11,559 bases of DNA from Actinomycetota bacterium (GCA_005883245.1 VAXT01000147.1:1-11559); one strand, 5' to 3'; positions 1 to 6,812 are shown, counted from the first letter of the stretch. Translations and numbers: made by a program. Notes: a model not told the origin generated them from the sequence alone.

Positions 1-147
1 CGGTACGCAATGACCTTCGAAGGAATCTTCTTCGAAGCTAGCGACTCAAAAGGCGCCTTCGTACGAGTGAACGACGCCTACCGCGGCGAGATCATGGGCG
101 GCCAGTGGTCTGCGGAGCGGGACGCATACCCGTATCCACACGGCTGA
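1..147 (+). CDS. C-terminal end of an unrecognised protein (partial, 5' end outside the window)
   Basis: Reading frame 1 is open from the left edge to a TGA at 145-147 and gives 48 residues, beginning RYAMTFEGIFFEAS and ending AYPYPHG. The stretch is rich in aromatic and acidic residues and lacks the Ala/Arg bias of a shadow frame in this G+C range, and it includes AT-richer codons such as TCA, AAA and TAT. That supports a real 3' end. I recognise no family. A 44-nt gap separates it from the Erm-like gene on the same strand, so co-transcription is possible. No hairpin terminator is evident in the gap. Confidence 0.45.
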   Translation, partial: RYAMTFEGIFFEASDSKGAFVRVNDAYRGEIMGGQWSAERDAYPYPHG

Positions 148-191
148 AGCGCCGCCTCGTAGAATGGCCGCAATGATCACGGTGACGCTCC

Positions 192-974
192 GTGGCCGTT
201 CGCAGACGCTCCTCGCGGAGCGCTCGCGGCCAGCATTTTCTTCGTAGCAGCAGGCTGGCAGCCGCTCTCGTCCGCGACGCGGGTGTCGCGCGGGATGACC
301 TCGTCGTCGACGTCGGCGCCGGCACGGGCATGCTCACACGGGCTCTGCAGGAGGCAGGCGCGCGCGTCGTCGCGGTCGAGCGCGACCCGTCGCTCGCGGC
401 CGGGCTTCGGGCTCGATTCAGCGGCGATGTCTCGATCGTCCAGTCGGACGTCCTTGACTGGAAGGTTCCCGCGGAGCCATTCGCAGTTGTCGCGAACCTC
501 CCATTTGCGGGCTCGGGCGCGATCCTGAGCCGGCTGCTCCGCGGGCCGGTGACGCGCGCCGCCGTCGTCGAGTGGGCATTCGCGCAGAAGCAGGCCGCCG
601 TCTGGCCGACGACGTTGAAGGGCGCGTATTGGCGAGCGTTCTACGAGGTCGAGATCGTGAGACGCCTCGACCGCACCGCCTTCGCGCCGCCTCCGAGCGT
701 CGATGCCGCCGTCCTGTGCTTCAACCGACGCGCGCAGCCCCTCGTCCCGACGGCCGAGTCGCAGCGTTACTGGCGGTTCCTTTCCGAGGCGTTCCATGCC
801 GGAACCGAGCTCCGGCGCAGCGTCCTCACGCCGCTCCAGGCGAAGCGGCTCGCGCCGACCCTCGGCTTTCGACCGAACGCGCGGCCACGCGAGCTCGACG
901 CGTGCCAGTGGGCAGGCGTCTACGCCTCGTTCAGGCGCGAGGCTTCAGGGGTACGATGGCGAATAGACCGATGA
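192..974 (+). CDS. erm: Erm-type 23S rRNA (adenine-N6) dimethyltransferase family protein
   Basis: 260 aa, SAM-dependent Rossmann methyltransferase of the Erm/KsgA family. The RNA-binding entry motif GQHFL is at 13-17. The SAM loop VDVGAGTG is at 39-46, the acidic ribose ligand is E63 in VAVERDP, and motif III SDVLDW contains D86. The catalytic N-L-P-F motif IV is at 102-105. VVEWAFAQKQAAVWP (125-139) and FAPPPSVDAAVL (164-175) match actinobacterial Erm proteins better than KsgA. Family role: mono- or dimethylation of 23S rRNA A2058 (E. coli numbering), which blocks macrolides, lincosamides and streptogramin B. Actual resistance here is inference, since environmental Erm homologues may have other roles. 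The GTG at 192 is the first start after an in-frame TGA at 183-185, and it leaves the usual short tail before QHFL. No clear Shine-Dalgarno is seen; a TAGAAT at 160-165 could be a -10 element. corA follows after 24 nt, so the two may be co-transcribed. A divergent KsgA is the alternative. Confidence 0.82.
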   Translation: MAVRRRSSRSARGQHFLRSSRLAAALVRDAGVARDDLVVDVGAGTGMLTRALQEAGARVVAVERDPSLAAGLRARFSGDVSIVQSDVLDWKVPAEPFAVVANLPFAGSGAILSRLLRGPVTRAAVVEWAFAQKQAAVWPTTLKGAYWRAFYEVEIVRRLDRTAFAPPPSVDAAVLCFNRRAQPLVPTAESQRYWRFLSEAFHAGTELRRSVLTPLQAKRLAPTLGFRPNARPRELDACQWAGVYASFRREASGVRWRIDR

Positions 975-998
975 CGGCGGACGACCCCTTCAGTACCG

Positions 999-1997
999 AT
1001 GCCCAGCCTGCCCCGCATCAAGCGTCCGCGCTCGCGGGCCCGTGCCGAGGAACCGGTCGCGGCTCGCCGCGAGCCGGCTGAGCTCTCCGCCAACGGGCTC
1101 GTCTGGACCCACCTCGACGCCCCGGAGCCGGAGGTTGCGACCGAGCTCGCCGAGAAGATCGGCTGGCACCCGCTCGACGTCGAGGACGTCCTCTCGAAGC
1201 GCCAGCGGCCTAAGATCGACGAATACCCGGAGTACCTGTTCGGCGTCCTCCACTTCCCGTTCTACGACAAGGCCGTCCAGCGGCTGAACGCGGCCGAGCT
1301 CGATTTCTTCCTCGGCCAGGGCTACCTCGTCACGCTGCCCACCGTCGAGCTCCTGCCGGTGAGCCGGCTCTTCCAGCGCTGCGTCGCCGACCCCGAGCTG
1401 CGCGAGAACCTGTTCTCGAAGGGCTCCGGCTACCTGCTCTATCACGTGCTCGACGACCTCTTCGACTACTGCTTCCCGATCCTCGACAAGATCGGCTTCA
1501 AGCTCGACTCGATCGAGGACGACGTGCTCGAGGGGCGCTCCGAGGAGGCCGTTCGCGACATCTCGAACGCGAAGCAGGAGATCATCTCGTACCGCAAGAT
1601 CATCAAGCCGCAGCGCCCGGCGCTGCGCCTGCTCGAGCGGCGGGCCGAACGCTTCCTGCCCGAGGAGCTGGAGCTCTACTTCGACGACCTCGTCGACGCT
1701 TCCGAGCGCATCTGGGACCTGCTCGACAACTACAAGGAGGTCGTCGAGGCGCTCGAGTCGACGAACGAGCAGGTGCTCTCGCACCGGTTCAACGATGTGC
1801 TGCGGATTCTCACGGTGTTCAGCATCGTGTTCCTGCCGGCGACGCTGATCGCGAGCCTCTGGGGCATGAACGTCGGGCTCCCGGGCGGCGGCGATCCGGC
1901 GACCGCGTCGACGCTCGAGTTCTGGATCATCATCGCGGCCTCCGTCGCCCTGATCGGGGGGCTGCTCGGCTTCTTCCGCTACAAGCGCTGGCTCTGA
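999..1997 (+). CDS. corA: CorA-family magnesium/divalent cation transporter
   Basis: 332 aa, a typical length for this inner-membrane pentameric channel. A basic N-terminal tail (1-25) precedes the cytoplasmic alpha/beta domain (WTHLDAPEP, LDVEDVLSKRQRPKIDEY). A long helical stalk follows (about 140-265). The first membrane helix (about 268-288) leads into the signature GMN at 289-291 (context WGMNVGLP). A second helix (about 308-327) ends in the basic tail RYKRWL. GMN forms the selectivity loop for hydrated Mg2+ in CorA proteins, so a Mg2+ (or Co2+/Ni2+) transport role is well supported; the exact ion is not. The ATG at 999 is the only ATG or GTG start between the in-frame TGA at 972-974 and the conserved region. 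The start lies 24 nt after the erm-like stop, so a short operon is plausible. A large hairpin lies 88 nt downstream. Confidence 0.93.
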   Translation: MPSLPRIKRPRSRARAEEPVAARREPAELSANGLVWTHLDAPEPEVATELAEKIGWHPLDVEDVLSKRQRPKIDEYPEYLFGVLHFPFYDKAVQRLNAAELDFFLGQGYLVTLPTVELLPVSRLFQRCVADPELRENLFSKGSGYLLYHVLDDLFDYCFPILDKIGFKLDSIEDDVLEGRSEEAVRDISNAKQEIISYRKIIKPQRPALRLLERRAERFLPEELELYFDDLVDASERIWDLLDNYKEVVEALESTNEQVLSHRFNDVLRILTVFSIVFLPATLIASLWGMNVGLPGGGDPATASTLEFWIIIAASVALIGGLLGFFRYKRWL

Positions 1998-2084
1998 AAC
2001 AGCTAGCGAGGCTGGGGGCCTTGCCCTCAACCAGGCAGGCTAGCGGTAGGTCAATGGCCGTAGCCGCCCTCGACGGGTACTTCG

Positions 2085-2125
2085 GTGCCCGCGCCTCGGG
2101 CGACTCGCTCCCGAAGCGCGGGCAC
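2085..2125. terminator. Large two-tier hairpin between convergent genes (likely bidirectional terminator)
   Basis: Left arm GTGCCCGCGC (2085-2094) pairs perfectly with GCGCGGGCAC (2116-2125). Inside, after one mismatch, TCGGG (2096-2100) pairs with CCCGA (2110-2114) around a 9-nt loop. The structure lies downstream of corA and 9 nt beyond the stop of the convergent secreted-protein gene. It has no T-run on either side, so it is not a textbook Rho-independent terminator, but T-less hairpins between convergent genes are common in high-GC actinobacteria. Transcription stopping is inferred. I see nothing else in the 1998-2134 spacer. Confidence 0.55.
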
Positions 2126-2134
2126 AGTGCGTGC

Positions 2135-2677
2135 TTACGGCAGCATCACGAACAGGTTGTCGCCCGTGACATGCCTGTTGAAGTTGACCCCGCGAGCGTT
2201 GACCTTGACACCTTCGCTCGTCCCGGGCGGCGCCTGGCCGCCCGGATCATGGATCTGGCAGTTCACCTCGTAGGAGGCGTTGCCCTCGGCGCCCGTGAAG
2301 GACGTGTAGTGGATCGCGAACAACGCGCGGCCACCGCAGAAGTCCGGCGGAAGCTCGATCCGGTTGCCGTCCTCGTCCGTGACCTCGCCACAGCCGTAGA
2401 ACTGGAAGGCGATCAGCCGGGTGAGCGCGAAAGTCCCGTGGTCCAGCTCGGTGCCGCCGGCCCAGACTTCGTAGGTGCCGTCGCCGCTCGCCGTCTTGGC
2501 GACGACGTCGTACGTGCCCTCGAGCTCCGAGACCAGCGTCACGCCGGTCGCCGACGCCGACGTCGTCTCGTCCACGAACACCTGGAACGACGAGCTCGAG
2601 TGCGCAGAACCCGCACTGCCCACAAGGACCGCCGCAGTCGAGAGCGCAAGCGCAAGCATCAGTGCAAAGCGCCGCAT
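2135..2677 (-). CDS. Secreted protein of unknown function, signal peptide
   Basis: 180 aa. The N-terminus is a classic Sec signal peptide: MRRF, a hydrophobic core (ALMLALALSTAAVLVG) and a likely AXA-type cleavage near residue 25 (GSAGSA/HSSSS). The mature part is about 155 residues of probable beta structure with no further membrane segment. It has three cysteines (C96, C114, C140); C96 and C114 flank a small acidic loop (EVTDEDGNRIELPPDF), suggesting one disulphide with one unpaired cysteine. The ATG at 2677 is chosen because a purine-rich GAGGGGAGA (2681-2689, minus) sits just upstream and the signal peptide starts there; longer in-frame extensions run into the HIT gene. I do not recognise the family. 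The gene is divergent from the HIT gene (90-nt shared upstream region) and convergent with corA. Confidence 0.82.
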   Translation of the reverse strand: MRRFALMLALALSTAAVLVGSAGSAHSSSSFQVFVDETTSASATGVTLVSELEGTYDVVAKTASGDGTYEVWAGGTELDHGTFALTRLIAFQFYGCGEVTDEDGNRIELPPDFCGGRALFAIHYTSFTGAEGNASYEVNCQIHDPGGQAPPGTSEGVKVNARGVNFNRHVTGDNLFVMLP

Positions 2678-2767
2678 GATTCTCCCCTCTCGTTGACGCC
2701 CCAATCTTCCTCCCACAGGAACGCAGCGTCCGAGCGACGCGAGAGGGCGCTTGACCGTCGGGCGCGG

Positions 2768-3250
2768 ATGACGCGACCGCTCTGGGCCCCCTGGCGCCTC
2801 GAGTACGTCGGCAGCGCCGACGAGCAGGACGGCTGCATCTTCTGCCGCGCGCTCGAAGGATCCGACGAGGACGGGCTCGTCGTGCACCGCGGCGAGCGCG
2901 CGTTCGTGCTCCTGAACAAGTTCCCGTACGCGTCCGGGCACGTGATGGTCGCGCCGACGCGGCACCTAGGCGAGTTCGGCGAGCTCGAGGCCGACGAAGC
3001 GGTCGAGATCCACCGGCTCGCCTCCCAAGGCATGGGCGCGCTCGCCCAGGTCTACGAGCCGCAGGGATACAACCTGGGCTGGAACCTCGGCCGGATCGCC
3101 GGCGCGGGCATCACGGACCACGTTCACATGCACCTGGTCCCGCGCTGGGCAGGAGACACGAACTTCATGCCCGTGCTCGCGGACGTGAAGGTGCTTCCCG
3201 AGCACCTGCACGAGACGCGACTCAAGCTCGCCGGAGCCTGGCCGGCCTAG
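2768..3250 (+). CDS. HIT-family protein, Ap4A phosphorylase/hydrolase-like
   Basis: 160 aa, histidine-triad nucleotide phosphohydrolase/transferase. The N-terminus RPLWAPWRLEYV is characteristic of the bacterial branch that includes mycobacterial Ap4A phosphorylase. A Cys pair at C23 and C26 (GCIFC) is the usual half of a structural zinc site. NKFPYASGHVMVAPTRH (50-66) is the conserved core. The catalytic triad is H118-V-H120-M-H122-L-V, with the middle-to-last histidines positioned for phosphoryl transfer. It is cytoplasmic and soluble. Substrate assignment to diadenosine tetraphosphate is by family only. ATG 2768 fits the conserved N-terminus exactly; no strong Shine-Dalgarno is visible. 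The gene stands alone on this strand, ending 54 nt before the convergent cupredoxin-like gene. Confidence 0.9.
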   Translation: MTRPLWAPWRLEYVGSADEQDGCIFCRALEGSDEDGLVVHRGERAFVLLNKFPYASGHVMVAPTRHLGEFGELEADEAVEIHRLASQGMGALAQVYEPQGYNLGWNLGRIAGAGITDHVHMHLVPRWAGDTNFMPVLADVKVLPEHLHETRLKLAGAWPA

Positions 3251-3260
3251 AGCTTGAGAA

Positions 3261-3282
3261 CGCCGGGCAGGGACACCCGGCG
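3261..3282. terminator. Hairpin between convergent HIT and cupredoxin-like genes
   Basis: CGCCGGG (3261-3267) pairs perfectly with CCCGGCG (3276-3282) over an 8-nt loop, 10 nt after the HIT stop codon. The plus strand downstream is C-rich rather than T-rich. Six A residues at 3295-3300 read as T on the minus strand but precede the hairpin in that direction. So it is a plausible but non-canonical terminator, mainly for the HIT gene. Confidence 0.4.
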
Positions 3283-3304
3283 CTCCCAACTTCCAAAAAA
3301 GGAG

Positions 3305-4162
3305 TCAGCGGACGATCGTCTTGATCGTGCTGAAGCCCGCGACGTAACCCGGGTGCTTCGGCACCCACGCCTGGGCCTTCGTCACGCCCAACGGGAACTT
3401 GCCCGTGAAGCGCTTCTGGCCACGCGCGTTCAGCTGCACCCTCAACGTCGTCACCCAGACGCCGCGGCTGTTCTGGCGCTGGATGCGAACGAGGTTGCGC
3501 CCGTAGCTCCGTGCTGCGCGGACGCGGACGAAGTAGCGGTTCCGCGCCGCGTTCAGCGTCCGGAAGATGACGAGCGGCCGGACGCCGATCGTCGGCGACG
3601 CGTGGCTCGTCGTGCCGTTCCAGGTTGCGTAGACGTCAGTCCGGATCGTCGGGTGGTACGTGAATTCGTACGTGCCCTCTTCGGTGACGACATCCTTCGT
3701 GAACGTCGGCTTGCCGTACGGCGCGAAGTGCAGCCTCACGACCTCACCGGTGGCGGTATTCGGGATGCTGCCGAAGATGCGAACCGGGTTTCGGTAGACG
3801 ACCCGCAAACGCGTGAGGCCGATGCTCACGTTGCGCGCGAGCACGTTCACGGTTCCGGTCGAGGACGCCTTCGTTCCGTCGTGGTACGAGTAGGACGACT
3901 CGACGTCGAAGCGCCGCGAGTATGTCTGGTTCGGCGCGAGCATCGACGACTGGAAAAGGCCGGTATCCGACACGACCTGGTGCTCCTTGGTGTCGGTGTT
4001 CTTCCAGGTCACGGTGCCGCCCGGCTGAATCCGCACGTCCTCGGGCGTGAAGCCGGTCGAAGTGATCGAGACCGTCGTGGTCGCAGACTTCTGCGCAGAG
4101 GCCGCAGAGGCCACGCACGCGACTGCGAGCACGGCGATCAGCAGTAGTAACGCTCGTTTCAT
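3305..4162 (-). CDS. Secreted cupredoxin-fold protein with Ig-like C-terminal domains; copper site largely lost
   Basis: 285 aa. The signal peptide (1-23, ASA/QKS cleavage) is followed by a plastocyanin-like domain (about 24-108): TGFTPEDVRIQPGGTVTWKN, then KEHQVV with H61 at the first copper-ligand position. The second ligand loop should read C-x2-H-x2-M after YSYH; here the three positions are D95, K98 and S101, so only one of four type-1 ligands remains. Residues 109-200 and 201-285 look like two more beta-sandwich modules (VRIFGSIPNTATGEVVRLHF; VRIQRQNSRGVWVTTLRV), a layout I associate with secreted Thermoleophilia proteins. ATG 4162 has a strong GGAGGGGG (4173-4180, minus) 10 nt upstream. 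The role is unknown: a structural or adhesive extracellular protein is more likely than an electron carrier. Confidence 0.82.
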   Translation of the reverse strand: MKRALLLLIAVLAVACVASAASAQKSATTTVSITSTGFTPEDVRIQPGGTVTWKNTDTKEHQVVSDTGLFQSSMLAPNQTYSRRFDVESSYSYHDGTKASSTGTVNVLARNVSIGLTRLRVVYRNPVRIFGSIPNTATGEVVRLHFAPYGKPTFTKDVVTEEGTYEFTYHPTIRTDVYATWNGTTSHASPTIGVRPLVIFRTLNAARNRYFVRVRAARSYGRNLVRIQRQNSRGVWVTTLRVQLNARGQKRFTGKFPLGVTKAQAWVPKHPGYVAGFSTIKTIVR

Positions 4163-4178
4163 GTTCTCTAGACCCCCT

Positions 4179-4191
4179 CCGATTTGATCGG
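4179..4191 (-). promoter_or_regulatory. Small hairpin abutting the ribosome binding site of the cupredoxin-like gene
   Basis: On the minus strand CCGAT-CAA-ATCGG forms a perfect 5-bp stem. Its last two bases are the first bases of the GGAGGGGG ribosome binding site. The hairpin could affect translation initiation, but it is short and may be chance. The rest of the divergent spacer (4192-4297) contains a TTGACT at 4233-4238 that could be a -35 box for the mprF-like gene; its -10 partner (CTAACG or TAACGC, 17-18 nt on) is poor. Confidence 0.25.
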
Positions 4192-4297
4192 ACTACGAAG
4201 GTCCGTCCCCGCGCCCGGGGGTCGAAAACGGCTTGACTGAGCTTTTTACAGTTCCCTAACGCTCATTCCCACGGCGCTCGCGCCGATAAGCAACTCT

Positions 4298-6149
4298 GTG
4301 TCGGTGATCGAGTTCGACCGCCATCCCCTCGGCGTGCGCGTCTACGTGCTCCGGCGCCGGATGCACGAGTGGCACGTCGGGCTCGCCGTGCTCGCGGCGG
4401 CGGCCGCCCTCGCGTTCTCGGGCTGGCCGGGACCGGGGCCGATCCTCCTCATCGGGCTCGTCGGGCTCTGGCTCGTCGCCAAGGACTGGCACGACCTGAC
4501 TCCGTCCGGGCGGGACGCGACCTTCTGGCGGCTCGGCATCCACCGACGGCCCCTGCCCTTCCGGCCCTCGCGGCACCTGGACGACGTGCCCGCGTTCGCG
4601 GCGATCGGCGTCGCGCTCGTCGCGATCGTCGACCTGGTCTCGGCCGTCACGCCGAACCTCTCGTGGCGGGGCGACGTCCTGCTCAGGGTCGAGCCCGTCG
4701 ATGTGATGCGCGCGGCACACGCGCTCGCCGTGCCGGTGTCGTTCGCGCTCCTCGTGACGGCGTACTACCTCTTCCGGCGGCGCCGCCGAGCTCTCCAGGT
4801 CGCGCTCGGGCTCATGGCCGCGCTCACGGTGTTCAACGTCGTCAAGGGCCTTGACGTCGAAGAGGCCGTCCTGACAGCTGCTGCCGCTGCGCTCCTCTGG
4901 GCGGCTCGTTTGTCGTTCTACGTCCGGCACGAACCGAGCCCGCCTCGCTCGGCGCTCTGGCGCGTGCCGTTGCTGATCGCGACAGTGTTCCTCGCATCCG
5001 TGACCGTCGTCGCGCTTGCGGCACCGGCATCCGCATCCGCTGTCGACATCCTCCGCGGAACGGCTGACTTCTTCCTGTGGCAACGGCCCCCGTTCGCGTT
5101 CACGGACGACGAGCTGGCGCAGACGGGCCTCGCAGTCCAGCTGACGGGGGCGCTCGCGCTCCTCGTCGGCGCGTACCTCCTCTTTCGGCCGCTCGCCGCG
5201 CCCAGAGACCTGCCCGGCTACGACCTCCGGCGCGTCGCCGCAGGGTTAGTGCGCGAGCACGGCGCAGACACGCTCTCGTTCTTCAAGCTGCGCGCGGACG
5301 AGCACTACCTCTTCAACGCCGAGCGAACAGCGTTCGTCGGGTACCGCATCGAGAGCGGCGTGCTCGTGATCTCCGGCGACCCGGTCGGCGAGGCGAGCGG
5401 CGTCGCGGAGCTCCTGCCCGACGTCGTCGTCTTCGCCGAGAAGCACGGGCTCAGGCTCTCCGCGCTCGGAGTCAGTGACGCCGGGCGCGCGCTCTTCGAG
5501 CAGGCCGGCCTCCGGTCGCTGTACATCGTTGCGCAAGGCGGGGTACCGGACGGAGATGGCGGAGCTCGGCTCTCTCCGGCCCGACGTCGTCGGGCGGCTC
5601 GAGGAAGTGGCGGCGGACTGGCTCGCCGGCGCTCCCGAGCGCGGCTTCAGCATGGCAATGGATTCGCTGCGCAACCCGGTCGGAGAGGACACGCCCGTCG
5701 TCTACGCCGTCGACGCGGGCGGCACGATCCGCGGATTCCTCCACTTCGTGCCCACGTACGGGCGCGAAGCGGTGTCGCTCTCGTACATGCGCCGCGAGCG
5801 CGAGACGCCGAACGGCCTGATGGAGTTCCTGATCGCGGAGGGGATCGAGCACCTCCGCGTGCGGGGCGTGACGGAGGTGTCGCTCAACTTCGCGGCCTTC
5901 GCTCGCCTCATCCGGCAGCCGAGCGGGATCGTCGAGCGGGTGCTGGGGCGCGCGCTCTCGCTCGGCGACACCTGGTTCCAGATCGAGCGCCTCTACCGCT
6001 TCAACGCGAAGTTCTTCCCGCACTGGGAGCCGCGCTACTTCATGTACGAGCGCCGGCTCGGCCTGGCGAGGGCCGGTATCGCCGCCCTCTGGCTGGAGGG
6101 CCAGCTGCCGAAGCCGAGAATCTTCCACCGCGCGCCTGCGAGCGTCTGA
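4298..6149 (+). pseudogene. MprF/LysX-like phosphatidylglycerol lysyltransferase, frameshifted with an internal block missing
   Basis: From GTG 4298 the first frame encodes about eight hydrophobic helices (roughly 25-42, 46-61, 99-117, 140-160, 166-182, 189-207, 221-242, 278-297). It then enters the DUF2156 aminoacyl-transferase domain (LSFFKLRADEHYLFN, FVGYRIESGVLVISGDPVG, LSALGVSDAGRALFEQAGLRSLYI, ending near residue 410). The rest of the domain continues in another frame from about 5529 (LRKAGYRTEMAEL, RGFSMAMDSLRNP, FLHFVPTYGR, RRERETPNGLMEFLI, LNFAAFARL, RFNAKFFPHWEPRYFMYER) to TGA 6147-6149. In relatives, about 25-30 residues lie between LYI and the KAGY segment, including a GDEA..FSLEGRAIRKVRQ-like stretch; none is present. 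So the change near 5528-5535 is a deletion not divisible by three. The family transfers amino acids from tRNA to phosphatidylglycerol. As read, the enzyme would be inactive. An assembly fault is possible. Confidence 0.78.
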
Positions 6150-6227
6150 GGCAGCCTACCGGCGCCCCTGGTCCAACGCGGCGGAGCGAAGATCTCGGGA
6201 AGCGTCGCCATCACCGAGTTCTACCCC

Positions 6228-6243
6228 AGAGAACCTGTTCTCT
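6228..6243. repeat. 16-nt perfect inverted repeat in the mprF-tRNA spacer
   Basis: AGAGAACCTGTTCTCT has 7-nt perfect arms around CT. It lies about 80 nt downstream of the mprF-like stop and about 130 nt beyond the 3' end of the tRNA. It could be an operator for an unseen dimeric regulator or a small hairpin. It does not match the SOS-box spacing (GAAC-N4-GTTC), since the spacer is only 2 nt. The rest of the 6150-6372 spacer shows no supportable gene; a short CGCG-AAG-CGCG stem occurs in it near 6341-6353 and might end the tRNA transcript. Confidence 0.3.
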
Positions 6244-6372
6244 CGGTTCCCTGGCGTGTCGCTGAGCGCCTGTATGCGAGCGGGACAATGCCGAGCCGCA
6301 TGGCCCGCTCGCAGGAAGGCGGTCAGCGGCGCGAGGCGGAGCGCGAAGCGCGACGCCGGCCAGGGAAGCGAG

Positions 6373-6445
6373 AGCGGACGACGGGGTTCGAACCCGCGAC
6401 CCTCAGCTTGGGAAGCTGATGCTCTACCAACTGAGCTACGTCCGC
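6373..6445 (-). tRNA. tRNA-Gly (anticodon CCC)
   Basis: On the minus strand the acceptor GCGGACG (6445-6439) pairs with CGTCCGC, with U73 as discriminator, as usual for bacterial tRNA-Gly. The D arm is GCTC-AGTTGGTA-GAGC. The anticodon stem TCAGC/GCTGA holds the loop TTCCCAA, giving anticodon CCC (reads GGG). A normal variable region GGGTC and the T arm GCGGG-TTCGAAC-CCCGT follow. The gene is 73 nt with no encoded CCA (CTC follows). It is divergent from the lipoprotein gene, with 32 nt between them. Confidence 0.95.
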
Positions 6446-6465
6446 GTTCGTCTCAACGATAGCGG

Positions 6466-6471
6466 TATCGT
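6466..6471 (+). promoter_or_regulatory. Possible -10 element giving a leaderless mRNA for the lipoprotein
   Basis: TATCGT fits the actinobacterial TANNNT -10 pattern and ends 6 nt before the ATG at 6478. That is the spacing seen in leaderless transcripts. There is no Shine-Dalgarno upstream of this ATG, which agrees with that reading. No -35 match is evident. A 5-bp inverted repeat (CGATA-GCGG-TATCG, 6457-6470) overlaps the element. Confidence 0.33.
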
Positions 6472-6477
6472 GGCCGA

Positions 6478-6810
6478 ATGAGACGCCTGGCCCCCCTCCT
6501 GCTGATCGCCCTCCTGGCCGCCGGCTGCGGCGAGAAGCAGCACGTTCAGAGCGACGCGGAGCGGGTCAAGATGGAGAGCGAGTTCTCGCAGGTCGCCATG
6601 AACATCGCAGACGCGACCATCACCTCAGGCCCCGCGGACGAGACGACGATGGAGCAGTTCACGAACGACTACATCGCCCTCACGCGTAAATACGCGGACG
6701 ACCTCGGAGACGCCGAGGTCAAGAAGCGGCTCACGGACGAGGTTTCCCAGGTCCAACCGTGGTGCCTTCAGTGCGGCGTGCTCCTCTATCGCGAGCGCGC
6801 GAAGTACTGA
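6478..6810 (+). CDS. Small putative lipoprotein of unknown function
   Basis: 110 aa. A short basic N-terminus and hydrophobic stretch (APLLLIALLAAG) end in a lipobox-like LAAGC, with C17 as the likely lipidated cysteine, followed by the polar GEKQHVQSDAERVKME. The remaining 90 residues are charged and probably helical. They end in PWCLQCGVLLYRERAKY, with a CxxC pair at C96 and C99 that could bind a metal or form a redox disulphide at the cell surface. I do not recognise the family. Start ATG 6478 is fixed by the signal sequence. The gene is upstream of the aldolase on the same strand, 50 nt apart; a separate promoter for the aldolase seems likely, so a functional link is not implied. Confidence 0.72.
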   Translation: MRRLAPLLLIALLAAGCGEKQHVQSDAERVKMESEFSQVAMNIADATITSGPADETTMEQFTNDYIALTRKYADDLGDAEVKKRLTDEVSQVQPWCLQCGVLLYRERAKY

Positions 6811-6812
6811 TT

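Noticed and set aside
15..37. Two copies of the 8-bp palindrome CTTCGAAG 15 nt apart near the left edge
   Set aside because: They lie in the coding frame of the partial gene and encode TFEGIFFEA; Phe-Glu codons explain them.
164..247. 27-codon open frame (ATG 164) overlapping the erm start, considered as a regulatory leader peptide
   Set aside because: It runs deep into the erm coding region out of frame, and no alternative hairpins masking the erm start are visible; known Erm leaders end before the gene. Likely chance.
971..1081. ATGA overlap of the erm stop with an ATG at 971, which would suggest translational coupling to corA
   Set aside because: The ATG at 971 is not in the corA frame; its frame ends at 1081 with no family resemblance.
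990..2030. 346-residue minus-strand frame opposite corA
   Set aside because: It is a mirror frame rich in Glu/Arg/Val/Leu caused by codon bias of corA, whose GMN motif and membrane helices fix the coding strand.
2021..2767. Long plus-strand open frame leading into the HIT gene, which could suggest a larger HIT fusion protein
   Set aside because: This part is antisense to the secreted-protein gene and reads as low-complexity Arg-rich shadow; the HIT family N-terminus (RPLWAPWRLEYV) starts exactly at ATG 2768.
6228..6243. Inverted repeat as an SOS (LexA) box
   Set aside because: The actinobacterial SOS box needs four bases between GAAC and GTTC; here there are two.
4298..6265. A 655-residue continuous open frame starting at the mprF-like GTG
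   Set aside because: After about residue 412 the sequence becomes Arg/Ala/Pro-rich shadow translation; the conserved DUF2156 half lies in the other frame. The length is due to high G+C.
6256..6462. 68-residue plus-strand frame containing RRGSNPRPSAWEADALPTEL
   Set aside because: This is the well-known false translation of the antisense of a tRNA gene, here tRNA-Gly(CCC).
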